64,000 bases of DNA, taken from the NCBI RefSeq assembly GCF_000499525.1, contig NZ_HG529329.1, forward strand, positions 1 to 64,000, read 5' to 3'. Position 1 is the first letter of the stretch, and the number at the start of each line of letters is the position of its first letter. The position numbers and the translations under genes are program-made. Below the pieces are notes generated by a model, which had not been told where the DNA came from, did no database searches, and saw nothing but the letters and a program-made list of their open reading frames with translations. This document shows, piece by piece, positions 1 through 9,362 of the stretch. The DNA is from Faecalimicrobium dakarense. GTDB lineage: Bacteria; Bacillota; Clostridia; Peptostreptococcales; Peptostreptococcaceae.

Positions 1-30
1 ATGTTTTTATTTATAAATATATTAATTTTA

Positions 31-636
31 TTATTTTTGAAACTTAGTTAAATCAACAAATCTATCGCATATTTTGTCTAATATTGATTTTTCGTGACTT
101 ATTACTACAAGTCCTATATTTTGCTTTCTAACAATATCAAGTACAACATTTAATATTTGAGCTTGAGTTATTGCATCAAGCATTGTTGTCATCTCATCAG
201 CTATTAAAAACTTCGTCTGAGGTGATAATGCTCTTACAACACAAAATCTTTGTAACTCTCCACCAGATAATTCATTTGGCCATCTATTTAACCATTCATC
301 TTCTATTCCTATAGAATTTAATAACTCTTTTGAAGGTGTATATGCTTCATTTAATATATCTTTCATTTTCCATTTAGGGTTTACTGCTTTTTCTGGATGT
401 TGAAATATTAATTGAACTTGGTTATATCCATTATTTTTACCACCATCTAATACCACTTTACCTTTATTCGGATTTTGGTACCCTGCTAGTATTTTTGCAA
501 GTGTAGTTTTACCATATCCACTAGGGGCAACTAATCCAACAATCTCACCTTCATTTACAGTAAAATCTACATCCTTTAATATAAAATCATCTTCATCATT
601 ATATTTAAAACTTACTTTTTCGGCTCTAAGTTGCAT
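31..636 (-). CDS. Oligopeptide/nickel ABC transporter ATPase (DppF/NikE-like)
   Basis: Cytoplasmic ATPase subunit that would power import of a peptide or metal complex with the permeases encoded upstream. The 201-aa protein shows a Walker A (APSGYGKTT, about residues 37-45), a Q-loop (IFQHPEKAVNP), the ABC signature LSGGELQR, a Walker B ending in IADE and an H-loop His in VVISHE. It lacks the C-terminal oligopeptide domain and is a little shorter than the usual ~250 aa. Its start overlaps the end of the preceding ATPase gene by 11 bases, so translation is probably coupled. It is the last gene of the operon. Substrate cannot be read from sequence; family call is firm. Confidence 0.85.
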   Translation of the reverse strand: MQLRAEKVSFKYNDEDDFILKDVDFTVNEGEIVGLVAPSGYGKTTLAKILAGYQNPNKGKVVLDGGKNNGYNQVQLIFQHPEKAVNPKWKMKDILNEAYTPSKELLNSIGIEDEWLNRWPNELSGGELQRFCVVRALSPQTKFLIADEMTTMLDAITQAQILNVVLDIVRKQNIGLVVISHEKSILDKICDRFVDLTKFQK

Positions 637-1566
637 GTATACATCTCACCATCCCATCTCTTACGATTTTAGCTTTAGGTCTAACTTCAAAGCACTCATT
701 AGTTGATTTCTCGCATCTATTATTAAATAAACATCCTTTAGGCAGTTCATTTGGAAGAGGTTGAGATCCTTTTATTGGCTTAAATTCATTTTGAGGAAGT
801 GCATTCCATAAAGCTTTTGAATAAGGATGTCTTAAGTTTTCACCGTTTCCCTTAAAATCTTTTGCACTTGCTACTTCAAGTGTAGTTCCTGCATAAAATA
901 CTGCTATTTTATCTGCTACTTTTAAAGCTGCATTTATATCGTGAGTTATCATAAGCACTGCTGATCCACTATCTGCAATTTCTCTAAAATGAGAAAGTGC
1001 TTCATTTAATGATTTTTCATCAAGTCCTGGAGTTGGTTCATCAGCTATTATAACTTTACTATTTGAAACAAGAGCTGTTGATAGTAATACTTTTCTAGCC
1101 ATACCACCTGACAGTTGAAACGGATATAGTTTATCAACTTTTTCATCTAGATTATACTTTTTAAATACATTTCTCTGTATTTTGTTTGCTTTTTCTTTTT
1201 CTTCTATTGAAATTTTTACTTGGTTAGATACTTTCATAAGAGGATCTAAATAGTTTACTGACTGAGGTATTAATACTATTTCTTTTCCTCTTAAATTCAT
1301 CTTATCTTTTTTTTTAAAACTTTATCTTTATAAATTATTTTCCCTTGAGTACTGGAGTTATGAGGAAGTATTCCAAGTATAGCATGTGCTAGTAAGCTTT
1401 TACCCGAACCACTTGAGCCTACAACAGCAGTTATTTCACCTTCATAAAGTTCTAAATCAAGCCCTGTTATTACATTTAATTCACGTCTTCTAAGGCCTTT
1501 TGTATATTGAGAAAAAGAAACTCCTAAGTTTTTTACTTGTAATATTGGCTTTATACTTTCTTTCAT
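626..1566 (-). pseudogene. Oligopeptide/nickel ABC transporter ATPase (DppD/NikD-like), frameshifted in a poly-A run
   Basis: The first 89 codons (start at 1566) carry the N-terminal half with Walker A VGSSGSGKS and end at a TGA at 1297-1299. The second half, entered at 1300, carries the Q-loop (LIPQSVNYLDP), signature QLSGGMARK, Walker B VIIADEP, H-loop ITHD and the cysteine-rich C-terminal oligopeptide domain (GCLFNNRC...C...C). The frames meet at a run of nine A (plus-strand T at 1307-1315). One more A would join them into a single protein of about 312 aa, the normal length for the family. Either a real mutation, a homopolymer sequencing error, or a site where polymerase slippage restores the frame. 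The other four transporter genes are intact. Confidence 0.85.
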
Positions 1567-1644
1567 GGAAATACTAACCTACTTTCATTTATATAAATTA
1601 TTTAGGATTTATTATTAATTTAATTAGAATATGCTGGGTAGATA

Positions 1645-2142
1645 TTATAGTTTTGATTTATCTTTATATCTAAAAATATTTAGAGTAAATACAATTATTA
1701 CTCCAAAGGTCAACGCTAGAAATATAAATGTAAACCATGTTCCAATATTAATACCTTTTGCTGAACATATTGCAATATAAGTGAATGTACTTAACATTAT
1801 TAGTTTAGTGTAACAGATAATACTTCTTGTACTTTGATATACCTTAATATAGTTATTTTCATTAACTTTAATAGGTATATTCCATGCATAAGGCATAAAT
1901 GATAAAAGTGTAATTACTAAATATAAAAATCCACCAATCATAGGAAGGATTAACATAGATGCTTTACTACCCCATCCATCAGCTTCACCTAATGCATTAT
2001 AGTGAGATGGTATTTCATCAGGTATTTCATTCCAGTTAAGAATTAAATATCCAAATAAAAATATCATAACTAGGATACACAAAACCTCTGAAAGTTTTTG
2101 TGGTTTAGTGAAATCTATTTTTTTATTAATTTTAAACGCCAC
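1645..2142 (-). CDS. DUF1648-domain membrane protein
   Basis: 165-aa integral membrane protein of unknown function. Residues 38-60 carry the DUF1648 signature IP-x-HYN-x-x-G-x-x-DGWGSK. There are about four hydrophobic segments (20-36, 63-82, about 110-128, 135-155), and the tail is basic. It starts at a GTG with only a weak upstream purine stretch, so the start is uncertain. It sits between the permease and ATPase genes of the peptide/nickel importer, where no such gene is normally found, and directly downstream of the tandem GC-rich repeats, which suggests insertion. DUF1648 proteins elsewhere include SdpI-like immunity proteins; nothing here proves that role. Confidence 0.75.
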   Translation of the reverse strand: MAFKINKKIDFTKPQKLSEVLCILVMIFLFGYLILNWNEIPDEIPSHYNALGEADGWGSKASMLILPMIGGFLYLVITLLSFMPYAWNIPIKVNENNYIKVYQSTRSIICYTKLIMLSTFTYIAICSAKGINIGTWFTFIFLALTFGVIIVFTLNIFRYKDKSKL

Positions 2143-2206
2143 CTTTAAAAAGTTCTATCCAACATATTCTATATAATTTTATTTTAATACATCTATTAAC
2201 TTAATG

Positions 2207-2350
2207 GTGAATCTTTAGCAACGGATTTGATCGAAGCGATAGCGAGTATCACATCGTTGGCGCTATGAACGAAGTGAATCTTTAGCAACGGATTTTACCA
2301 AGTCGATAGCAAGTGCCACATCGTTGGCGCTATGAGCAGCGCGAATTTTT
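2207..2350 (-). repeat. Two tandem ~67-bp GC-rich repeat units (dispersed family copy 1)
   Basis: Two head-to-tail units of about 67 bp share GTGAATCTTTAGCAACGG, then a diverged centre, then CATCGTTGGCGCTATGA. Read on the minus strand the array begins right at the stop of the permease gene with AAAAAATTCGCGCTGCTCAT followed by AGCGCCAACGATGT, matching the head of the copies at 45940 and 48372. GCAACG and CGTTGGC within each unit can pair. It is far more GC-rich than its surroundings and lies inside the transporter operon. Confidence 0.75.
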
Positions 2351-3228
2351 TATTTATAAGCTGTTTTAGGGTCTATAAGCTTTCTTAAGTTTTGACCTGT
2401 TGTATCTACCATCATAGATGCTATAAGCAGCACTAATCCTGGGAAAAATGCTAACCACCAATATCCAGTTGATAGATATTTCATAGATTCTGATAATATT
2501 ATTCCTATTGCTGGTTCATGAGGTGATAATCCAAAACCTAAAAATGTTATAGATGCTTCATGAAGTACTGCATGAGGAAATATTAAAAGAGTTCCCACCA
2601 ATAACTGAGGTAATATATGTGGTAATATATGTTTCTTTGCTATGTATATATTTGATTTTCCAAAGTTTTTTGATATCTTTACATACTCTGAAGATTTTAT
2701 TTGCATTACTTCAGACCTTATTAGTCTTGCTAAAGATGGCCAGTGAGTAAGTGATACCCCTATTACTACTCCTTTAAGTCCCCCACCTACTGCAAAACAT
2801 ATTAATATTATTAATAATATATGAGGTACACTTAAAACTAAGTCTACAAACCAACTTATGATAGAGTCAACTACCTTACCACAAGTAGCAGACATAAGGC
2901 CAAGTATTAATGCCATTATTCCACTAAGCAAACTAGATAATAGTCCTATTTTTATACTTAAAGTTATTCCTTTTATAGTTCTTGCAAACATATCTCTTCC
3001 CATCCAATCAGTACCAAATAAATGGTTTATACTTGGCGCTAAGTTCTTTTGAGAAAAGTTTACTGCTAAATCCGTATCACTAATATTGCTACCCATTATA
3101 AGTGTTGTTAATATTACTAGAGCACAAAATGCTATTATAGATATAGTTCTTTCTCTAGCTCCAAATGTAATTTTTTTATTTTCTTGAATTATAGGAGGAT
3201 TTTTAACTTTTGCTGCTTCTTCCATCAT
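2350..3228 (-). CDS. Oligopeptide/nickel ABC transporter permease (DppC/NikC-like)
   Basis: 292-aa inner permease subunit with an N-terminal segment (OppC-type, residues 1-60) followed by the binding-protein-dependent permease domain (about 100-285). The EAA-type coupling loop is visible around residues 185-215 (KISKNFGKSNIYIAKKHILPHI). The LFGTDWMGRDMFARTIKG stretch is typical of DppC/OppC. Its start overlaps the stop of the partner permease by four bases (ATGA), showing translational coupling. It forms the membrane channel with the product of the upstream gene. Confidence 0.88.
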   Translation of the reverse strand: MMEEAAKVKNPPIIQENKKITFGARERTISIIAFCALVILTTLIMGSNISDTDLAVNFSQKNLAPSINHLFGTDWMGRDMFARTIKGITLSIKIGLLSSLLSGIMALILGLMSATCGKVVDSIISWFVDLVLSVPHILLIILICFAVGGGLKGVVIGVSLTHWPSLARLIRSEVMQIKSSEYVKISKNFGKSNIYIAKKHILPHILPQLLVGTLLIFPHAVLHEASITFLGFGLSPHEPAIGIILSESMKYLSTGYWWLAFFPGLVLLIASMMVDTTGQNLRKLIDPKTAYK

Positions 3229-4217
3229 ATTTTGTATCCCTCCTTAATCCTTGGATCTACTACTTTATATAATAAATCTGCTATTAAATTTCCGCTAAAA
3301 ACAAATATTGCACTTATAATGACAATTCCCATAAGAAGTGGTAAATCTCCTTTTAACCCTGCGTCAACTGTAGCCTGACCAAGTCCTGGATATGAAAATA
3401 CCTGTTCTGCAAATATAGTTCCAGCAAATAATTCACTAAAAGATAAAAATTGAAGAGTTATAGCTGGAAGCGCCACATTTCTTATAACATGATTGAATAC
3501 TATTTTTTTAGTACTTTCTCCTCTTGCCTTTGCAAACAATATATATTCGCTTTGTAATATTTCGATAACTTTTTCTCTTGTATGTAGACAAATATTTGCG
3601 ACACCTAGTATAGATAAAGTCATAGCTGGAAGTATCATATGTTTTATCATACTAAACATTGTAACTTCATCACTTAGAACTCCTATTGGAACGCCTAGAC
3701 CTATAGGAAATAATTTTAAGTTTACTGCAAATACCATAAGTAAAAGCAATCCTAGCCAAAATGTTGGCGTTGATATTAATATATAACAATATCCTTTTAT
3801 AAATTTATCTACGATTTTTCCTTCATTAACACCTGATATAATTCCTAAAATAAACCCTAATACCCCAGAAAGTATCCATGCTACAACCATTAGCCCAAGA
3901 GATGCAATAAATCTTTCTCCTATAACTTCTATAACAGGTCTTCTAAATATTAAAGAAGTACCAAAGTCTCCTTGAGCTAGTGAACTAAACCAATTAGTAA
4001 ACCTTTCTAAAGGGGGGGCATTAAGCCCCCAATATTCTGCTATTTTTAATTTTTGCTCTGGAGTTACAGACAAGTCTGCTCCCACATACGCTCTTATAGG
4101 GTCAATTGGAGATGCCTCCATCAGGATAAATGTAAGAATGCATAGTGCAGTTAATAAAGTTATCAATCTAAATATTTTTTTGCCTGCAAATAAACCTATA
4201 CTTTCTTTTTTAGCCAT
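3225..4217 (-). CDS. Oligopeptide/nickel ABC transporter permease (DppB/NikB-like)
   Basis: 330-aa permease with the classic DppB/OppB layout: an N-terminal transmembrane helix, a long extracytoplasmic loop (ASPIDPIRAYVGADLSVTPEQ) and five further helices. The coupling loop at about 220-250 (EYILFAKARGESTKKIVFNHVIRN) contacts the ATPases. The start at 4217 follows a purine-rich stretch about 18 bp after the binding-protein stop. Partner of the downstream permease. Substrate undetermined between peptides and nickel or other metal chelates. Confidence 0.9.
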   Translation of the reverse strand: MAKKESIGLFAGKKIFRLITLLTALCILTFILMEASPIDPIRAYVGADLSVTPEQKLKIAEYWGLNAPPLERFTNWFSSLAQGDFGTSLIFRRPVIEVIGERFIASLGLMVVAWILSGVLGFILGIISGVNEGKIVDKFIKGYCYILISTPTFWLGLLLLMVFAVNLKLFPIGLGVPIGVLSDEVTMFSMIKHMILPAMTLSILGVANICLHTREKVIEILQSEYILFAKARGESTKKIVFNHVIRNVALPAITLQFLSFSELFAGTIFAEQVFSYPGLGQATVDAGLKGDLPLLMGIVIISAIFVFSGNLIADLLYKVVDPRIKEGYKI

Positions 4218-4235
4218 TTATTTTCCCCCTTAAAT

Positions 4236-5849
4236 TTATTTCCATTTCCACTCTGTTATATTTTCAAGGATAGCCCCACCATGTGGTTGTGGTTTAGGAG
4301 TTCCTATATCTAAATCTTTATTCATTATAAATAAGTGGTTTACATTTGTTAACCACGCCCATGGTGCATCACCAGCTGGTGCTATACCAGTCTCACCATC
4401 CCATTGAGCTTTTTTCCAAAACTCTAAAGCTTCTTCTTCTGTTTTACTTGTCATTGCTTTATTTATATACTCATCAACTTTTTCATTTTTATAAAATCCT
4501 GTGTTATACCAATCTACACCTGAGTTTTTGCTGTGGAATAATTGGAATATTAAAGCTGGATCGTGTTCTCCCCAACCTAATATAACTGGTTGAGAGTGTA
4601 GTATTTCCATAGCGTTATCCCAAGTTCTAGCTTCTGGTATTGCATTTATTCCTATTTCTTTTAATTTTTCGCTAACTGCTAATGCCATTTCTTGTCTATG
4701 CTTTGTTTCCATTATATAACATAATTTGAATTCAGCTTTTAATCCATTCTTTTCAACTATTCCGTCATTATCACTATCTTTCCATCCACCATCAGCTAAT
4801 ATTTTCTTAGCTTTTTCTATATCACCATCTTTTATTTCAACCTCGCTGTTATACCAAGGCATAGATTCTAACCCTACATATGATGGTGTACCGTATCCTG
4901 ATAATACCCCTTCAACTAATTCATTTCTGTCAATTCCATAGTTTATTGCTTGACGTATAGCTAAGTCACTAGTTACGTCATTTCCTATTGGATTTTTATC
5001 TTCAGTCTTTTTACCACTCTTTACAGTTGGGAAAGTAATACCTAAGTTTTCAATACTATCAACTTCTCTTAATACTTTTCCATCTATCTTTTGATCTGCA
5101 AAAGAAGCTGGTATTGAAGCCATATCTACTTCATCAGATTTTAAAGCTGCAAGTGCTGCATCACTATCTAAAAATAACATTGTAAGCTTTTTAATACTTG
5201 GCTTTTCTCCATAGTAATCTTCATTAGCTTCAACTATTATTTGTTGACCTTTATCCCATTGAACAAATTTGTATGGCCCTGAAGTTACAGGGTTTGTAGC
5301 ATATTTATCATCATGTAAATCTTTTGGCACTATACCTATATTTATTAATTTATTAACAAATGTAGATTGTGGCTCTTTTAACTTAAACTCTACAGTATAT
5401 TCATCAATTGCTTTTATACTTTCTACTGCTGTTAAATCTACAACAGATGCTGACTTACCTGCTGTTTCAAAAGTGTATACCACGTCTTCTGCTATTAATT
5501 TACTTCCATTTGTAAATTTTGCGTCATCTCTTATTTTTACAGTCCATGTTAATTTATCATCACTTACACTATATTCTGTTGCAAGGTCATTTTTTATTTT
5601 CATATCCTTGTCTCTAGTAAGTAAAGTACTAAAAAATACTCTAGTTACTGCATGGTGTCCCCCAGTTGTTGGATCTAACCCTTCAGGCTCTGAACCAACT
5701 GATACTACTAATTCATTATTTTCTTTTCTTGAATTTACCTTAGTGCTATTTTTCCCTTTACTTTCTTGTTTTGTACTAGAACATCCAACTAGTAAAGATG
5801 TCGTCATAACTACTGTCAAAGACATAGCTAAAAACTTTTTTAATTTCAT
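4236..5849 (-). CDS. Family 5 extracellular solute-binding lipoprotein (DppA/NikA-like)
   Basis: 537-aa binding protein that would deliver substrate to the importer. The signal peptide ends in a lipobox (SLLVGC, Cys23), so it is lipid-anchored outside the membrane. The mature part follows the SBP family 5 pattern: the N-terminal GSEPEGLDPT motif, a DVVYTFE segment near residue 115, TSGPYKF near 195, and a C-terminal lobe with LCYIMETKHRQEMALAVSEKL. A strong ribosome-binding site (AAGGGGGATAAAGG) precedes the ATG. First gene of the operon. The 230 bases upstream are AT-rich and hold no other gene; the promoter should lie there. Confidence 0.9.
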   Translation of the reverse strand: MKLKKFLAMSLTVVMTTSLLVGCSSTKQESKGKNSTKVNSRKENNELVVSVGSEPEGLDPTTGGHHAVTRVFFSTLLTRDKDMKIKNDLATEYSVSDDKLTWTVKIRDDAKFTNGSKLIAEDVVYTFETAGKSASVVDLTAVESIKAIDEYTVEFKLKEPQSTFVNKLINIGIVPKDLHDDKYATNPVTSGPYKFVQWDKGQQIIVEANEDYYGEKPSIKKLTMLFLDSDAALAALKSDEVDMASIPASFADQKIDGKVLREVDSIENLGITFPTVKSGKKTEDKNPIGNDVTSDLAIRQAINYGIDRNELVEGVLSGYGTPSYVGLESMPWYNSEVEIKDGDIEKAKKILADGGWKDSDNDGIVEKNGLKAEFKLCYIMETKHRQEMALAVSEKLKEIGINAIPEARTWDNAMEILHSQPVILGWGEHDPALIFQLFHSKNSGVDWYNTGFYKNEKVDEYINKAMTSKTEEEALEFWKKAQWDGETGIAPAGDAPWAWLTNVNHLFIMNKDLDIGTPKPQPHGGAILENITEWKWK

Positions 5850-6082
5850 CCCTTTATCCCCCTTGTTAATGTTGATTAAATTAAAAAATTATAATTTTTA
5901 CACAAAAAAAGAAGATTTTAAGTCTAAAAATAAACCTAAAACCTTCATGGTTTCGCTGTTAAAAATTATTTTATTTGATTTCAAGTAAATTGTATTAGGT
6001 TAATGTGCATATGTCAACTAAATATTTGTTTTATTTACATTTTTCATATTATTTTAAAAATTTATTACTTAATACTCTATAC

Positions 6083-7684
6083 TTAAATATTTTTGAAGAG
6101 CTTTACTCCTTTAGTTTTTATCAGATTATAAAGTATATAATCTAATACTAAAGTTATGATTGTTCCTATTAATAAATATATATTTAAATTATTTATATTT
6201 AAAATAAAATAAATTCCTACATATATACCTAAATAAATCATACCTCCAAATAGTACTATCATTATACCTATACTTCTTTTTACTACCGCTACTTCATTTT
6301 TCCAATCTAAATTTGGAAAATGTAAATTTGCAAATAGTCCTGATAATGAAACAAGTATAGACATAGCTATTATTGTAAGTGTCATTATGGCTATAAAACC
6401 TAAATCAAATTTTAACTTAAGTCCTAAAAGTAAAAAGCATATAACAGGTATTGGAATATTTAAAAGTAAATTCATATATATCTTTGCTTTAAATATATCA
6501 GTTTCTTTAATTGGAGATGATTTTAATATCCATAAATTCTTACCTTCAAATGATATAGAACAGTAAGTTGTACAAGACATAATTATTATAAATAAGATAC
6601 CAACTATTATTTGAGGTTTTATCATATTCATATCTATATTAAGATTGAGTATCATATTTATTTTGTCAGCACCAAATACTAAAATACCAATTGTCATTAA
6701 AGTCAAAAGTATCATTCCAACAGATGTATTTAGTACATATATATAAGATGAAAAATATCTACTTATCTCTTTTTTCATAAGAGCCACTGTTGGTGAAGAG
6801 TGTTTAAGCTCTTTTACTTCATAAGCCTTATCTTTATAGCTTTCATTCATTTTAGCATTTATATCTTTAAATTTTTTAGAAAATATCTTAATAAATAATA
6901 AAAATGATACTAAAGATATTAATAAAAATATTACTAAAGATATTAAATTGCTATTTTTTAATGAATCTATAAAATAATAAGTAGGTGGATATATACTACT
7001 AATTCCATCTATTATTCCTTTGCTATTATTTAATATATTCATACCTATAGATTCTATTTGAGTGGCAACACCCATATATGCTATAAGTAATAATATACTT
7101 CCAATTATTAAAACTGCATTTTTATATTTAAACTTTGATGAAATACCACCTATAAAAAATGAAATAATAGAAGATATAACTATTGGTATTAAAGGCATCA
7201 TTAACATTAATAATACTAAATATATAAAGTAAATTGCACTAATGTCAACCTTTATAAAATACACTATAGCTGGTATTAGCATAACTCCTAATGAGTATAA
7301 ATAGTTTGTAAAAAGTAGCATAAGTACTTTACTACTTAATACAGTTGAGTCTTTTATAGGAAGGCTAGTTAACATATCAAAATCTTTCGCATTAAATAAA
7401 TATGATGGTGCCTTATAAATTGATGTAAAAAGGGTAAATAATGTTGACCCTAAAAATCCAATTGCTAGTAATAGCTCCATTTGATTTATTTGTATTAAAA
7501 TATCTGAAACTAAAAAACACATTTTAAATATATAATATGCAAGTATTCCTATTGAAAATAAAATCAACATTGTAGTCCCTAATATTTTATTCTTTTCTTT
7601 TTTATCAGCATTTTTTATATTATTTAATTTGAATTCATTGATTATATTTGTATTTAATAATAAAAGTAAATTACTCATGTTCAA
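6083..7684 (-). CDS. ABC exporter permease, ABC-2-like
   Basis: 533-aa integral membrane protein with about 10-12 hydrophobic segments and short polar linkers, consistent with the membrane half of an ABC-2-type exporter. It overlaps the upstream ATPase gene by 14 bases. It has no recognised substrate motif. Its large size and architecture resemble putative permeases found next to YxlF/CcmA-type ATPases in clostridia. Function probably export or membrane-stress related; substrate unknown. Confidence 0.75.
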   Translation of the reverse strand: MNMSNLLLLLNTNIINEFKLNNIKNADKKEKNKILGTTMLILFSIGILAYYIFKMCFLVSDILIQINQMELLLAIGFLGSTLFTLFTSIYKAPSYLFNAKDFDMLTSLPIKDSTVLSSKVLMLLFTNYLYSLGVMLIPAIVYFIKVDISAIYFIYLVLLMLMMPLIPIVISSIISFFIGGISSKFKYKNAVLIIGSILLLIAYMGVATQIESIGMNILNNSKGIIDGISSIYPPTYYFIDSLKNSNLISLVIFLLISLVSFLLFIKIFSKKFKDINAKMNESYKDKAYEVKELKHSSPTVALMKKEISRYFSSYIYVLNTSVGMILLTLMTIGILVFGADKINMILNLNIDMNMIKPQIIVGILFIIIMSCTTYCSISFEGKNLWILKSSPIKETDIFKAKIYMNLLLNIPIPVICFLLLGLKLKFDLGFIAIMTLTIIAMSILVSLSGLFANLHFPNLDWKNEVAVVKRSIGIMIVLFGGMIYLGIYVGIYFILNINNLNIYLLIGTIITLVLDYILYNLIKTKGVKLFKNI

Positions 7685-8381
7685 TCAACTCCATAAACAT
7701 ATTTTCAAGAGAATTATCTCCTTTTACCTCAGATGTAGTTCCAGATGATATTATTTTCCCACCTTTAATTATTGCTATTTTATCGCATATCTTTTCAGCT
7801 ACTTCTAATACATGCGTTGAGAAGAATATACATCCTCCGTTTTTGCAAAAATCTTTCATTATTTCTTTTACTGTAAATGAAGCCTTAGGATCAAGTCCTA
7901 CAAATGGTTCATCAAGTATTAATATTTTTGGACTGTGTATTAATGCTGATATTATTGCTAATTTTTGTTTCATACCATGTGAATATGATGATATTAAACT
8001 TCCTAAATCTTTTTCTATTTCAAATTCCCTAGAGTACTTTTGTATTAAGCTTTGTCTTTTAACTCTATCTACTTTAAATATATCTGCTATAAAATTAAGA
8101 TATTGTATTCCTGTAAGAGATTCGTAAAGATCTGGGTTGTCTGGTATATATGCTATATCTTGTTTACATTCTATCGGATTTGTTTTTATAGAGTGTGAGT
8201 TTATTAATATATCCCCTTTTTCAAAGTCATGTATTCCAACTATTGCTTTAATTGTTGTTGTTTTACCTGCTCCATTGTGACCTATAAATCCAAATATTTC
8301 TCCTTTATTTATTTCTAGGGATATATTATCTATCGCTAACTTATTTTTGTACGACTTAGAAACATTTACTAACTTTAACAT
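7671..8381 (-). CDS. ABC exporter ATPase (CcmA/YxlF type)
   Basis: 236-aa ATPase with Walker A GHNGAGKTT (about 35-43), a Q-loop in AYIPDNPDLYESLTG, the signature YSHGMKQKL, Walker B LILDEPFVGLDP and H-loop FSTHVLE. The GHNGAGKTT and DEPxxGLDP forms are typical of ABC-2 export systems rather than importers. A good ribosome-binding site (GGAGATAAA) lies just before the ATG. It is the first gene of a two-gene operon, with a perfect 31-bp palindrome immediately upstream. Confidence 0.88.
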   Translation of the reverse strand: MLKLVNVSKSYKNKLAIDNISLEINKGEIFGFIGHNGAGKTTTIKAIVGIHDFEKGDILINSHSIKTNPIECKQDIAYIPDNPDLYESLTGIQYLNFIADIFKVDRVKRQSLIQKYSREFEIEKDLGSLISSYSHGMKQKLAIISALIHSPKILILDEPFVGLDPKASFTVKEIMKDFCKNGGCIFFSTHVLEVAEKICDKIAIIKGGKIISSGTTSEVKGDNSLENMFMELIEHE

Positions 8382-8398
8382 TTTATCTCCTCCAAAAT

Positions 8399-8429
8399 AT
8401 AGTTGTTATATATAATATATAACAACTAT
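8399..8429. promoter_or_regulatory. Perfect 31-bp palindrome, probable operator of the ABC exporter operon
   Basis: Arms ATAGTTGTTATATAT and ATATATAACAACTAT are exact 15-bp reverse complements around one central A. It sits 18 bp upstream of the ATPase start codon, where a repressor would cover the promoter. Similar exporter operons often include a GntR-family regulator gene, but none lies beside this one, so the regulator is elsewhere or the site acts as an RNA or promoter structure. Confidence 0.6.
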
Positions 8430-8456
8430 ATATTTTGTGCAATAATTTTTATTATA

Positions 8457-8481
8457 TTTGTTATACTTTTTGTATAACAAA
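8457..8481. promoter_or_regulatory. 10-bp inverted repeat
   Basis: TTTGTTATAC and GTATAACAAA flank TTTTT with perfect symmetry, directly abutting a dispersed GC-rich repeat. Could be a second operator upstream of the ABC exporter operon or a boundary structure of the repeat. Confidence 0.4.
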
Positions 8482-8556
8482 ATTCATGTCGCTCAAGTGG
8501 TTCGCCCACACGTGGCTCAAACGACCTACAAACCAGATAAAATATAATTTCCTTCA
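8479..8556 (+). repeat. Dispersed GC-rich repeat, copy 2 (core inverted)
   Basis: Head AAAATTCATGTCGC, then AAGTGGTTCGCCCACACGTG continuing GCTCAA, then the tail ACAAACCAGATAA with TATAAT nearby. The central ~25 bp is the exact reverse complement of the core at about 45973-45998, whereas the tail matches the copy at 46055-46073 in the same orientation. Confidence 0.65.
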
Positions 8557-8560
8557 ATAT

Positions 8561-8599
8561 AAAAATCCCTCTAGTAATTTATTCACTAGAGGGATTTTT
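8561..8599 (-). terminator. Intrinsic terminator of the OpuC operon
   Basis: A 15-bp perfect stem, AAAAATCCCTCTAGT paired with ACTAGAGGGATTTTT, with a 9-nt loop. It lies about 20 bp downstream of the opuCA stop on the minus strand. Confidence 0.85.
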
Positions 8600-8619
8600 A
8601 AATTATTTAATAAATATTT

Positions 8620-9354
8620 TTAAACTACACTACTTACTAAATTTTTTACAAAGTCACTATTTGGATTTTTTATTATATCTTCTTCATTACCATATTGAAC
8701 TATTTTTCCATTATCCATAATTACTACTTTGCTTCCTAATTTAAAAGCTTCTTTTATATCATGGGTAATAAAAAATATAGTTTTATTTAGCTTTGTTTGT
8801 ATTTTTAGTAGTTCATCTTGTAGAGACTTTCTAGTTATCTCATCTACTGCACCAAAAGGTTCATCCATAAGTATTATTTCAGGGTCTGAAGCTAGTGCTC
8901 TTGCAATACCTACACGCTGTTTTTGACCACCACTTAGCTCACTTGGATATCTATATAGTAAATCTTTATCAAGTTCTACTATGTCTATTAGTTCATTAAC
9001 TTTAGTTGATATTTTATTTTTATCATTTTTCTCTAAATCAAGTACATAAGATATATTTTTTTCTACTGTCATATGTGGAAATAGACCTATATCTTGTATT
9101 ACATATCCTATATTCCTTCTTAACTTTATAATATCTGTAGTATTTATATTTTCACCTTTTACTATGATTTCACCTTTATCTGCCTTTAACAGTCCATTTA
9201 TTAACTTTAGTGTAGTTGTTTTACCACTTCCTGAACTACCTATTACTGTTACAAACTCTCCCTTGTGTATGTCTAAGTTAAAATCTGATAATACTTCTTT
9301 TTCATCATATCTTTTACATACATTTTTAAAAGTTATTATTGGTTTATTAGTCAT
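8620..9354 (-). CDS. opuCA: Glycine betaine/carnitine/choline ABC transporter ATPase OpuCA
   Basis: 244-aa ATPase that drives osmoprotectant uptake. It shows Walker [10 protein letters not shown] (38-46), Q-loop [17 protein letters not shown], signature [15 protein letters not shown], Walker [17 protein letters not shown] and H-loop FFITHD. The [10 protein letters not shown] and [12 protein letters not shown] wording is characteristic of OpuCA/ProV-type ATPases. The C-terminal CBS pair found in many OpuCA proteins is absent: the protein ends at about residue 244. It follows the fused permease/binding-protein gene by 8 bp, a two-gene arrangement as in Clostridioides difficile. Confidence 0.88.
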   Translation of the reverse strand: MTNKPIITFKNVCKRYDEKEVLSDFNLDIHKGEFVTVIGSSGSGKTTTLKLINGLLKADKGEIIVKGENINTTDIIKLRRNIGYVIQDIGLFPHMTVEKNISYVLDLEKNDKNKISTKVNELIDIVELDKDLLYRYPSELSGGQKQRVGIARALASDPEIILMDEPFGAVDEITRKSLQDELLKIQTKLNKTIFFITHDIKEAFKLGSKVVIMDNGKIVQYGNEEDIIKNPNSDFVKNLVSSVV

Positions 9355-9362
9355 ATTTTCAC

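Noticed and set aside
2207-2350. CRISPR array
   Set aside because: Only two tandem units, the whole unit (not a spacer) is repeated, and no cas gene is present.
5269-5988. 239-aa plus-strand frame opposite the solute-binding lipoprotein
   Set aside because: Shadow of a clear gene: no start signal and low-complexity Ser/Leu/Phe content from reading its complement.
8435-8623. 62-aa plus frame across the repeat and terminator
   Set aside because: It consists of repeat DNA and terminator sequence, with no ribosome site.
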